DNA from: Kitasatospora sp. CB01950
GTDB lineage: Bacteria > Actinomycetota > Actinomycetes > Streptomycetales > Streptomycetaceae
Assembly (NCBI RefSeq): GCF_001905465.1
Contig: NZ_LISX01000005.1
Span: forward strand, 186,278-250,277
Length of the DNA: 64,000 bases
Direction of reading: 5' to 3'
The position numbers and the translations under genes are program-made. Below are positions 1 through 7,749 of the stretch, piece after piece; position 1 is the first letter of the stretch, and every line of letters starts with the position of its first letter. The notes under the pieces were generated by a model. That model worked only from the letters and a program-made list of their open reading frames with translations. It was not told where the DNA came from and did not search any database.

Positions 1-1597
1 CCGGGTCGGCGTAGCCGAGCGCGGCGAGGCGTTGGCGGGCGGCCTCGGCGGTGAGTCCGGCCGCGCCGGTGCGGGTGACCCGGAGTTCGGCGACCGGCAG
101 TTCGGCGACGGCGTCCAGCAGCGGACGGTAGAACAGCCGCTCGTGCAGCCGGCGCACCTCCATGGTGTGCCGCTTCCACTCGCGTTGCAGCGCGGCGACC
201 GGGTCGACCCCGGGTTCCCCGTTGATCAGCGGGGCCATGCTGCGGGCGAGCCGGCGCAGGTCGGCGGGGTCGGTGGGCATCAGGTGGGTACGGCGCAGCC
301 GGTGCAGCTGGATGCGGTGTTCGAGGGTCCGCAGGAAGCGGTACGCGCCGTCCAGCGCGGCGGCGTCGGCGCGGCCCACGTAGCCCCCGGCGGACAGCGC
401 GGAAAGCGCTTCCAGCGTGTTGCCGCTGCGCAGGCCCTCGTCCGTCCGGCCGTGCACGAGTTGCAGCAGTTGGACGGCGAACTCGACGTCCCGCAGCCCG
501 CCCGGGCCGAGTTTCAGCTGCCGTTCCAACTCGCCCGCCGGGATCGCGTCCACCACCCGGCGGCGCATCTGCTGGACGTCCGCGACGAAGTGCTCCCGCG
601 CGGCGGCCTGCCACACCAGCGGTGCCACGGCCTCGGTGTACGCCCGCCCGAGCTCGGCGTCGCCGGCCACCGGGCGGGCCTTCAGCAGCGCCTGGAACTC
701 CCAGGTCTTCGCCCACCGCCGGTAGTACGCGAGGTGGCTGGCCAAGGTCCGCACCAGCGGGCCGTTCCGGCCCTCCGGCCGCAGGTTGGCGTCCACCGGC
801 CAGATCACGCCCTCGCCGGTGGTGTCCGAGCACAGCCGCATCAGCCGCGACGCCAGCCGGGTCGCGGCCTGCAACGCCCGCTGCTCGTCCACCCCCTCGC
901 GCGGCTCCGCCACGAAGATCACGTCCACGTCGGAGACGTAGTTGAGCTCCCGGCCGCCGCACTTGCCCATCCCGATCACTGCCAGCCGGCACGCCTCGGC
1001 CGCCTCCGGATCCGCCGCGGCGGCCAGGTCCAGCGCGGTCTGCAGGGTGGCCCCCGCCAGGTCGGCCAGCTCGGCCGCCGCCTGCGGCAGGTCCGTCGTC
1101 CCGGACAGGTCCCGCGCCGCGATCGCCAGCAGACACCGCCGGTACGCGGCCCGCAGCGCGTCCTCCTCGCCGTCGCCCGCCTGCACGCGACGGGCCAGCT
1201 CGCCGAGGAAGTCCCCGCGCCCGGGGTGGATGTCGCGCAACTCGAAACTGACCAGCGTGTGCCAGTCCCGCGGATGCCGGGCCAGGTGGTCACCGAGCGC
1301 GGCCGACGCCCCCAGCACCCCGAGCAGCCTGTCCCGCAACGGCTTCGACGTGGTCAGCGTGTCCCGCAAGGTGTGCCGCTCGTGCGGATCCAGCGCCTCC
1401 AGCAACCGCGCCAACCCGAACAGCGCCTCGTCCGGATCCGCCGCCGCCCCCAACGCGTCCAACAGCACCGGATCCGCGGCGAGCCCCTGCAACTCCGGCT
1501 CCTCCAACAGCCGCACCGCCTGATCCGGATCGGAGAACCCCCGCCGCACCAGCCGAGTCTCCAACCGACTCACCCGACTCCCGGCCCGCTCCTCCAC
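1..1597 (-). CDS. glnE: Bifunctional glutamine synthetase adenylyltransferase/deadenylylase (N-terminal part; cut by window edge)
   Basis: GlnE controls glutamine synthetase by adding or removing AMP. The reverse-strand frame reads unbroken from a GTG at 1597 to base 1, giving about 532 of the roughly 1000 residues usual for the family; the C-terminal half lies outside. Visible family signatures include GMGKCGGRELNYVSDVDVIF (nucleotidyltransferase site of the adenylyl-removase half) and GGLRDVEFAVQLLQL. The start is chosen because GGGAGGCGGAG lies just upstream and the peptide begins M-EERAGSRVSRLETRLVRRGF, as in actinobacterial GlnE. A TACGCT box near 1637 (reverse strand) is a plausible -10. 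Its partner gene glnA2 lies 1.7 kb away in the same orientation, with an unrelated gene inserted between. Confidence 0.93.
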   Translation of the reverse strand, partial: MEERAGSRVSRLETRLVRRGFSDPDQAVRLLEEPELQGLAADPVLLDALGAAADPDEALFGLARLLEALDPHERHTLRDTLTTSKPLRDRLLGVLGASAALGDHLARHPRDWHTLVSFELRDIHPGRGDFLGELARRVQAGDGEEDALRAAYRRCLLAIAARDLSGTTDLPQAAAELADLAGATLQTALDLAAAADPEAAEACRLAVIGMGKCGGRELNYVSDVDVIFVAEPREGVDEQRALQAATRLASRLMRLCSDTTGEGVIWPVDANLRPEGRNGPLVRTLASHLAYYRRWAKTWEFQALLKARPVAGDAELGRAYTEAVAPLVWQAAAREHFVADVQQMRRRVVDAIPAGELERQLKLGPGGLRDVEFAVQLLQLVHGRTDEGLRSGNTLEALSALSAGGYVGRADAAALDGAYRFLRTLEHRIQLHRLRRTHLMPTDPADLRRLARSMAPLINGEPGVDPVAALQREWKRHTMEVRRLHERLFYRPLLDAVAELPVAELRVTRTGAAGLTAEAARQRLAALGYADP

Positions 1598-1752
1598 CGC
1601 TCCGCCTCCCAAGCACCTCGCCCGTCCCCGAAGCGTACGTTCCCCCCACCCCGGAACCCCGCCCATGACGCGACGTCGGCCCAGGTCGACCACAGCTCGA
1701 TCCAAGGTTCTCCCCGCCCGAGCACCTTGTCTCGCGAGCACCATGCAGGTAA

Positions 1753-1803
1753 GTAGGCGGCCTACGTGGTCATTTGAACGTACTACGTTGCTGCTGCTAG
1801 GTT
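1753..1803 (+). promoter_or_regulatory. Promoter and palindromic operator of the DndB-like gene
   Basis: TTGAAC (1774-1779), an 18-bp spacer and TAGGTT (1798-1803) form a good -35/-10 pair. Over the -35 box lies the inverted repeat TACGT-N10-ACGTA (1763-1782), and just upstream a second palindrome GTAGGC-G-GCCTAC (1753-1765). The placement fits a repressor that blocks RNA polymerase. DndB regulators are reported to bind TACG/CGTA palindromes in dnd promoters; self-repression is inferred. Confidence 0.6.
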
Positions 1804-1862
1804 CTGACGCCAAATCAGAAATGATGTGTCCGGTCAAACACCGCCCACAACAAGGAGCCCCT

Positions 1863-3119
1863 GTGTTCTTTGCGGAACTCGGCCTCACTCAGCACGACTC
1901 CTTGACCGCCGCTCAGGCCGCAGCCAGCGAGGCTGCCACCGCCTCCGGCGGGCGCGTCTTCACCTGCGTCGTCTTCCAGCAGGGCGGACGGCTGATGCTC
2001 ACCACCGCCTTCTCATACGCCTTCCTGGTCAAGCACGTCGTCTCCGACGCCGCGGTGAAGGGCGGCAACCCCCGCACTGCGACCAACCGCCCGATTGATG
2101 CCGGCCACGTCCGCTCCATCACCAAGTACCTGGCCGACAACGAGAAGGACTACATCCTTCCGGCGGTCACGTTGAACGTCCGCGCCGTGCCGGCGATTCA
2201 CATTCCCCGCGGGAACTTTGCCATGACCGCTGGATTCGTGGTCATCGGCGACGAGACGCGGTTCTCTGTGACCGACGGCCAGCACCGGCTGGCCGCTATC
2301 GGCAAGCGCGGGGAGGAGGTGGCCGACGGCAACACGTCGTTCATGTCCGACAGCATCTCCGCCGTCATCGTCGTCGAGCCGGACGTGGCCCGTATCCACC
2401 AGGATTTCGCCGACGCGGCGCAGACCAAGCAGATTCCCGCCAGCCTGTTGGCCGCTTACAACACTCGCGAGCCTCTGAACCGAGTGCTCACCAAGATCGT
2501 GGACGGCTCCGACCTCTTCAAGGGGCGCATTGACGAGACCTCCAAGAGCCTGTCCAAGTTCTCGCCTGCCATCTTCCTGCTGAATCAGGTTCGCGGCATG
2601 GTGAAGGAACTCCTGTTCCATGACTACGCGTTGAGCGAGGCCAGCATCCCTGCACGGAGCCTCCAGGTCATCGGGACCACCGACAAGCAGGACGGCTTCA
2701 TCGCCCGCACACTGGCCATGATGTCCGTCCTCACCGAGAACATGACCCCGTGGCGCTCCATTGCCATGCTCCCCACCAGTGGGGGCGTCGCCAACCAGGT
2801 TGTTGACTACCGTCGGCACTATGTCAACATGACCGCCACCGGCCTGGTCATCATCGGTCACGTCGCATACGAGATCGAGAAGAACCCCAACCCCGCCTGG
2901 CGGGCCGCGAAGTACGTCGAGCTCGCAACCAAGATCGACTGGCGACGTGACGCCGACATGTGGCAGGGCAGCATCATCAACGGCGACAAGATCAGCACGA
3001 CCCGCGCGCCGGGGCGTCAGGCGGCCCGGGCCGTCATGGACACGCTGGGCCTGGCGCCCATGGAGGCCACTATCCCGATGCCCTCCCTGGAGCCGTTCTC
3101 CCAGCAGTCCGCCGTGTGA
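1863..3119 (+). CDS. Orphan DGQHR-domain protein, DndB-like
   Basis: 418 aa. The central motif FSVTDGQHRLAAIGKRG (about residues 134-150) is the DGQHR signature of DndB, the regulator of DNA phosphorothioate modification operons, and the length fits DndB. The start is a GTG because AAGGAG sits 5 nt before it; a longer upstream reading frame lacks a site and would include the promoter. No dndACDE, dndFGH, ssp or pbe gene is adjacent, so it is an orphan. The gene is visibly less GC-rich than glnE and glnA2 on either side and breaks their arrangement, which suggests horizontal acquisition. Function could be repression of a dnd operon elsewhere or a mobile-element regulator; the family call is good, the role is unknown. 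Confidence 0.8.
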   Translation: MFFAELGLTQHDSLTAAQAAASEAATASGGRVFTCVVFQQGGRLMLTTAFSYAFLVKHVVSDAAVKGGNPRTATNRPIDAGHVRSITKYLADNEKDYILPAVTLNVRAVPAIHIPRGNFAMTAGFVVIGDETRFSVTDGQHRLAAIGKRGEEVADGNTSFMSDSISAVIVVEPDVARIHQDFADAAQTKQIPASLLAAYNTREPLNRVLTKIVDGSDLFKGRIDETSKSLSKFSPAIFLLNQVRGMVKELLFHDYALSEASIPARSLQVIGTTDKQDGFIARTLAMMSVLTENMTPWRSIAMLPTSGGVANQVVDYRRHYVNMTATGLVIIGHVAYEIEKNPNPAWRAAKYVELATKIDWRRDADMWQGSIINGDKISTTRAPGRQAARAVMDTLGLAPMEATIPMPSLEPFSQQSAV

Positions 3120-3221
3120 TCCCAGATCCCCGCACCTATTCGATCATCCGACTGCTCGCCTGCCGAATCACCGTCGACCACAAGCAAGAGGCGTGAGCCG
3201 ACGGCGGGTACCAGGGAAGAG

Positions 3222-3264
3222 CGAGGCCCCGGCCCGGGCAGAATGTCGCCGGACCGGGGCCTCG
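3222..3264. terminator. Hairpin between convergent dndB-like gene and glnA2
   Basis: CGAGGCCCCGG (3222-3232) pairs perfectly with CCGGGGCCTCG (3254-3264). It lies between the ends of two convergent genes and can stop transcription both ways; there is no T tract, as is usual in streptomycetes. Confidence 0.7.
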
Positions 3265-3295
3265 AACTCGCTCGGGACCGAGCCGGAACCGAGGG

Positions 3296-4657
3296 CTACA
3301 GCACCTGGAGGATCTTCTTCAGTTCGAACGGGGTGACCTCGGAGCGGTACTCCTCCCACTCCTGGCGCTTGTTGCGGAGGAAGAAGTCGAAGACGTGCTC
3401 GCCCAGGGTTTCGGCGACGAGTTCGCTGCGCTGCATGAGGTCGATCGCTTCGCCGAGGTTCTGGGGCATGGGCTGGATGCCGAGGGCGCGGCGTTCGGCG
3501 TCGGTGAGGGCCCAGACGTCGTCGTCGGCGCCCGGGGGGAGTTCGAGGTTGTCCTCGATGCCCTTGAGGCCGGCGGCGAGGGTGACGGCGTAGGCGAGGT
3601 AGGGGTTGCAGCCGGTGTCGAGGGAGCGGACCTCGATGCGGGTGGAGCCCTGCTTGCCGGGCTTGTACATGGGGACGCGGATGAGGGCGGAGCGGTTGTT
3701 GTGGCCCCAGCAGATGTAGGAGGGGGCTTCGCCTCCGGCGCCGGCGGTGCGCTGGGAGCCGCCCCAGATGCGCTTGTAGGAGTTGACCCACTGGTTGGTG
3801 ACGGCGGCGGTCTCGGCGGCGTACTTGAGCAGGCCGGCGATGAAGGAGCGGCCGACCTTGGAGAGCTGGTACTCGGCGCCGGACTCGTGGAACGCGTTGC
3901 GGTCGCCCTCGAAGAGGGAGACGTGGGTGTGCATGCCGGAGCCGGGGAAGTTGGAGAACGGCTTGGGCATGAAGCTGGCGTGGACGCCCTGTTCGAGGGC
4001 GACCTCCTTCATGACCAGGCGGAAGGTCATGATGTTGTCGGCGGTGGAGAGCGCGTCGGCGTAGCGCAGGTCGATCTCCTGCTGGCCGGGGGCGCCCTCG
4101 TGGTGGCTGAACTCGACCGAGATGCCCATGGATTCGAGCATGGTGATGGCCTGGCGGCGGAAGTCGTGGCCGATGCCGCGCGGGGTGTGGTCGAAGTAGC
4201 CGGACTGGTCGGCGGGGGTGGGCGGGGTGCCGTCGCCGGGGAGGTCCTTGAGCAGGAAGAACTCGATCTCGGGGTGGGTGTAGAAGGTGAACCCCTGGTC
4301 GGAGGCCTTCTCCAGGGTGCGCTTGAGGACGTAGCGCGGGTCGGCGTAGGACGGGGAGCCGTCGGGCATCAGAATGTCGCAGAACATCCGGGCGGTGCCG
4401 GGGTTCTCGGAGCGCCACGGCAGTATCTGGAACGTGGTCGGGTCCGGCTTGGCGATCATGTCGGACTCGTACACCCGGGCGAATCCCTCGATCGCGGACC
4501 CGTCGAAGCCGATGCCCTCCTCGAAGGCCTGCTCCAGTTCCGCGGGGGCGACCGCCACCGACTTGAGGAAACCGAGGACGTCGGTGAACCACAGCCGGAC
4601 GAACCGGATGTCACGCTCTTCGAGTGCGCGAAGCACGAACTCCTGCTGCTTGCCCAT
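3296..4657 (-). CDS. glnA2: Glutamine synthetase-like ligase GlnA2 (probable gamma-glutamylpolyamine synthetase)
   Basis: 453 aa, a full-length type I GS fold. It starts MGKQQEFVLRALEERDIRFV, matching streptomycete GlnA2; a longer ATG at 4891 would add a repeat-encoded tail and is rejected. Visible GS motifs are GFDGSAIEGF (beta-grasp), EIEFF, GMHTHVS, NRSALIRVP and EVRSLDTGCNPYLA. The tail ends EEYRSEVTPFELKKILQVL and lacks the usual Tyr adenylylation loop context of GlnA1. Streptomyces GlnA2 has been shown to glutamylate polyamines rather than make glutamine in bulk; that assignment is by family. It is monocistronic, with a possible partial GlnR site upstream. Confidence 0.92.
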   Translation of the reverse strand: MGKQQEFVLRALEERDIRFVRLWFTDVLGFLKSVAVAPAELEQAFEEGIGFDGSAIEGFARVYESDMIAKPDPTTFQILPWRSENPGTARMFCDILMPDGSPSYADPRYVLKRTLEKASDQGFTFYTHPEIEFFLLKDLPGDGTPPTPADQSGYFDHTPRGIGHDFRRQAITMLESMGISVEFSHHEGAPGQQEIDLRYADALSTADNIMTFRLVMKEVALEQGVHASFMPKPFSNFPGSGMHTHVSLFEGDRNAFHESGAEYQLSKVGRSFIAGLLKYAAETAAVTNQWVNSYKRIWGGSQRTAGAGGEAPSYICWGHNNRSALIRVPMYKPGKQGSTRIEVRSLDTGCNPYLAYAVTLAAGLKGIEDNLELPPGADDDVWALTDAERRALGIQPMPQNLGEAIDLMQRSELVAETLGEHVFDFFLRNKRQEWEEYRSEVTPFELKKILQVL

Positions 4658-4679
4658 GGGGACAGTCTCACCTCTGCTC

Positions 4680-4695
4680 TTTACGCCCGTGTTAC
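4680..4695 (-). promoter_or_regulatory. Possible GlnR half-box upstream of glnA2
   Basis: On the glnA2 strand GTAAC-ACGGGC-GTAAA stands about 23-38 nt before the ATG. It resembles one a/b pair of the actinobacterial GlnR box (gTnAc-n6-GaAAc). Only one pair is present, so this is tentative. Confidence 0.3.
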
Positions 4696-4709
4696 GCCCT
4701 ACGCGTCCC

Positions 4710-4880
4710 ACACGACCCACGCGACCTGCGCGGCCCACGACCACCGGCCCACGACCACGGCCCACGCGTCGTGCGCCCTGTGTCGTGCGCGCCGTGCCGT
4801 GTGCGCCGTGGCGTGCGCGCCGTGGCGTGCGCGCCATGCGCCGGTCACGCCGAACACGCCGGCCCCGTGAACGCGCCGGA
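4710..4880. repeat. GC-rich degenerate repeat block between glnA2 and nadE
   Basis: The 345-bp gap between the divergent glnA2 and nadE genes holds imperfect reiterations of CCCACGACCACGG and GTGCGCGCCGTGGC. No coding potential beyond chance frames. The glnA2 promoter lies at its left end and the nadE promoter at its right end. Confidence 0.6.
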
Positions 4881-4989
4881 CGCGCCGTCACCCATCATGG
4901 CCGATCCCCACGCGCTTGCCGACCGCGAGGACCGCACGGGCCCACCGGGGCCACCGCCACCCCGAGCGACATAACGTCAGTTAGACGAT

Positions 4990-4995
4990 TACACT
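4990..4995 (+). promoter_or_regulatory. -10 box of nadE, probably leaderless
   Basis: TACACT ends 7 nt before the nadE ATG, so transcription should begin at or next to the start codon; no Shine-Dalgarno sequence is present. Confidence 0.5.
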
Positions 4996-5002
4996 CGTGG
5001 TC

Positions 5003-6748
5003 ATGCCGAATCTGCGTCTCGCCCTGTGCCAGATCGACCCCTGGGTCGGTGACCTCGCCCGCAACAGCGAGGAGGTGCTGCGCTGGTCGAAGCGGGCCGC
5101 CGAGTCGGGCGCCGACCTGGCCGCGTTCCCGGAGATGGTGCTCACCGGCTACCCGGTCGAGGACCTCGCGTTCCGCAACTCGTTCGTGGAGGGTTCGCGC
5201 GCCGCCCTGGTGGACCTGGCGGCGAAGCTGCAGGCCGAGGGCCTGGGCGAACTCCCCGTGGTGGTCGGCTACCTGGGTCGTGGCGAGCCGGGCAGCACGT
5301 ACGCCGGGAAGCCGCAGAACTGCGCGGCGGTGCTGCGCGGCGGCGAGGTGGTCACCCGGTTCGCCAAGCACTTCCTGCCGAACTACGGCGTCTTCGACGA
5401 GTACCGCTACTTCGTCCCGGGCGACCAGCTGACCGTCCTGCGCCTGCACGGCGTGGACATCGCACTGGCCATCTGCGAGGACATCTGGCAGGAGGGCGGC
5501 CGGGTCGCCGCCACCGGCCAGGCCGGCGCGGGCCTGCTGCTGTCGATCAACGGCTCCCCGTACGAGCGCGACAAGGACGACGTCCGGCTGGAGCTGGTCA
5601 AGCGCCGCGCCGCCGAGGCCGGCTGCCCGCTGGTGTACCTCAACATGGTCGGCGCGCAGGACGAGCTGGTCTTCGACGGCGAGACCCTGGTGGTCCGCGA
5701 GGACGGCGAACTGCTCGCCTGCGGACCGCAGTTCGAGGAGGCGCTGCTGGTCATGGACCTCGACCTGCCGGCCGCGACCGAGCCGGGCCTGCCGGACGGC
5801 ACCATCCTCGCCGACGGCCTCAAGCTGACCCGGGTCGACCTCGGCGGCGAGCCGAAGCCCGCCCCGGCCGAGCCCCGGCCGCCCCGGGTCGGCGAGCGCC
5901 TGGACGACGAGGCCGAGGTGTACGCGGCCCTGGTCGAGGGCACCCGGGCGTACGTCCGCAAGAACGGCATGCGCTCGGTGCTGATCGGCCTGTCCGGCGG
6001 CATCGACTCGGCGCTGGTCGCGGCGATCGCGGTGGACGCGATCGGCGCGGAGAACGTGTACGGCGTCTCGATGCCCTCGCGCTACTCCTCGCAGCACTCC
6101 CGCGACGACGCCGCCGAGCTGGCCCGCCGCACCGGCCTGCACTTCCGCACCGTCCCGATCGCCCCGATGTTCGACGCCTACCTGGGCGCCACCGAGCTGA
6201 CCGGCCTGGCGGAGGAGAACCTGCAGTCCCGGCTGCGCGGCACCCTGCTGATGGCGATCTCCAACCAGGAGGGGCAGATCGTCCTCGCGCCGGGCAACAA
6301 GAGCGAACTCGCGGTCGGCTACTCCACGCTGTACGGCGACTCGGTGGGCGCGTACGGCCCGATCAAGGACGTCTACAAGTCGCTGATCTTCCGGCTGGCC
6401 CGCTGGCGCAACGCGCAGGCCGAGGCGCGCGGCGAGGTGCCGCCGATCCCGGAGAACACCATCAGCAAGCCGCCGTCCGCCGAACTGCGCCCGGACCAGG
6501 TGGACACCGACTCGCTGCCGGACTACGACCTGCTGGACGCGGTCCTGGACCGCTACGTCGAGGGCGACCAGGGCCGGGACGCGATCGTCGCCGAGGGCTT
6601 CCCGGCCGAGGTGGTGGACCGCGTGGTGCGCCTGGTCGACACCGCCGAGTACAAGCGCCGGCAGTACCCGCCGGGCCCGAAGGTCTCGCCGAAGAACTTC
6701 GGCCGCGACCGTCGGCTGCCGATCACCAACCGGTGGCGACAGGGCTGA
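5003..6748 (+). CDS. nadE: Glutamine-dependent NAD+ synthetase
   Basis: 581 aa, cytoplasmic. The N-terminal nitrilase-type glutaminase domain (about residues 1-270) shows its triad: Glu in FPEMVLTGYP, Lys in FAKHFLPNYGVF and Cys in ALAICEDIWQ. The C-terminal synthetase (about 310-581) carries the PP-loop LSGGIDSALVAA and GNKSELAVGYSTLYGD. It converts deamido-NAD+ to NAD+ using glutamine, the last step of NAD synthesis. The ATG at 5003 is preferred because it sits 7 nt after a good -10; GTG at 4997 is an alternative adding two residues. Glutamine supply by the neighbouring glutamine synthetase family is a loose link only. Confidence 0.96.
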   Translation: MPNLRLALCQIDPWVGDLARNSEEVLRWSKRAAESGADLAAFPEMVLTGYPVEDLAFRNSFVEGSRAALVDLAAKLQAEGLGELPVVVGYLGRGEPGSTYAGKPQNCAAVLRGGEVVTRFAKHFLPNYGVFDEYRYFVPGDQLTVLRLHGVDIALAICEDIWQEGGRVAATGQAGAGLLLSINGSPYERDKDDVRLELVKRRAAEAGCPLVYLNMVGAQDELVFDGETLVVREDGELLACGPQFEEALLVMDLDLPAATEPGLPDGTILADGLKLTRVDLGGEPKPAPAEPRPPRVGERLDDEAEVYAALVEGTRAYVRKNGMRSVLIGLSGGIDSALVAAIAVDAIGAENVYGVSMPSRYSSQHSRDDAAELARRTGLHFRTVPIAPMFDAYLGATELTGLAEENLQSRLRGTLLMAISNQEGQIVLAPGNKSELAVGYSTLYGDSVGAYGPIKDVYKSLIFRLARWRNAQAEARGEVPPIPENTISKPPSAELRPDQVDTDSLPDYDLLDAVLDRYVEGDQGRDAIVAEGFPAEVVDRVVRLVDTAEYKRRQYPPGPKVSPKNFGRDRRLPITNRWRQG

Positions 6749-6837
6749 CAAGGCACGCCCGAGGGCATAGGGTGAGCGCCGCGATACGCGCCCGATCATG
6801 GACGGCGCACCGGCCGAAGGAGGTGGGAGAGATCACC

Positions 6838-6882
6838 GTGCAGGTTGTCGAGGTGCTCCCCCGCCGTCGGGCCGCGGTCTGA
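6838..6882 (+). CDS. Possible 14-residue leader peptide
   Basis: GTG at 6838 opens MQVVEVLPRRRAAV and stops at 6882. GGGAG lies 8 nt upstream and a fuller AAGGAGGTG slightly further, an unusually strong site for noncoding sequence. It lies 41 bp before the methyltransferase start. It may be translated and couple to or attenuate that gene. Too short for any family test. Confidence 0.3.
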   Translation: MQVVEVLPRRRAAV

Positions 6883-6923
6883 CCGGACGCGGGGAGCCCG
6901 CAAGGCTCTTCGAAGAGGTCTCC

Positions 6924-7721
6924 GTGTCGTTCCCCCTTTCCCCCGCGCTCTCCCCGGCCCACCTGGTCGACCGGCTGCGGGCGGCCGGCTGTGTCTTCGC
7001 CGAGGACGAGGCCCGGCTGCTGCTGAGCGCCGCCGACCGTCCCGATCGGCTCGCCGAGATGCTCGAACTGCGGTGCGCCGGGCACCCGTTGGAGCAGGTG
7101 GTGGGCTTCGCCGAGTTCGCGGGGCTGCGCATCGCGCTCGCCCCGGGCGTGTTCGTGCCGCGCCGCCGCAGCGAGTTCCTGGTCGAGCGGGCCGCCGCGC
7201 TGGGCGCGCCCGGCGCGGTGGTGCTCGACCTGTGCTGCGGTTCCGGCGCGATCGGCGCGGCGCTGGCCGCCCGGCTCGACGGAATCGAACTGCACGCCGC
7301 GGACGTGGACCCGGCCGCCGTCGCCTGCGCCCGCCGCAACCTGGCCCCGTACGGCGGCGCGGTGTACCTCGGCGATCTGGACGCCCCGGTGCCGCCGGCC
7401 CTGCGCGGCCGGGTCGGCCTGCTGGTCGCCAACGCCCCGTACGTGCCGACCGGCGAGATCCCGCTGCTGCCGCCGGAGGCCCGCGACCACGAGCCGCCGG
7501 TGGCCCTGGACGGCGGCGCCGACGGCCTGGCCGTGCAGCGCCGGGTGGCGGCCGTCGCGCCGCGCTGGCTCGCGCCCGGCGGCCACCTGCTGATCGAGAC
7601 CAGCGACCGGCAGGCCCCGGCGACGGCCGCCCTGATGTCCGCACAGGGCCTGACCGCCCGGGTCGAGCAGGACGAGGAGCGCGACGCCACCGTGGTGATC
7701 GGTCGGCAGCGGCGGAGCTGA
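6924..7721 (+). CDS. PrmC/HemK-related protein N5-glutamine methyltransferase paralogue
   Basis: 265 aa SAM-dependent methyltransferase. Motif I reads VLDLCCGSGAIGAALAA (about 93-109); the substrate-site motif is NAPYVPTGEIPLL instead of the canonical NPPY of PrmC. This corresponds to the actinobacterial PrmC-related family whose substrate is not established; the true release-factor methyltransferase is normally encoded next to prfA, which is not here. GTG 6924 is chosen: GAAGAGGT lies about 6 nt upstream and the protein then begins MSFPLSPALSP; earlier in-frame codons give an Arg/Gly-rich non-conserved tail. Probably transcribed alone or with the short leader ORF. Confidence 0.8.
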   Translation: MSFPLSPALSPAHLVDRLRAAGCVFAEDEARLLLSAADRPDRLAEMLELRCAGHPLEQVVGFAEFAGLRIALAPGVFVPRRRSEFLVERAAALGAPGAVVLDLCCGSGAIGAALAARLDGIELHAADVDPAAVACARRNLAPYGGAVYLGDLDAPVPPALRGRVGLLVANAPYVPTGEIPLLPPEARDHEPPVALDGGADGLAVQRRVAAVAPRWLAPGGHLLIETSDRQAPATAALMSAQGLTARVEQDEERDATVVIGRQRRS

Positions 7722-7749
7722 GCAGCGCCCGCCGCGCGCCGGCCGCAGG

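Noticed and set aside
32..1756. 574-aa forward ORF
   Set aside because: It is antisense to glnE, whose protein is clearly conserved; the forward product is Arg/Gln-rich and matches nothing.
4658..4891. N-terminal extension of GlnA2
   Set aside because: It would translate a degenerate Arg/Gly repeat block; the family starts at MGKQQEF.
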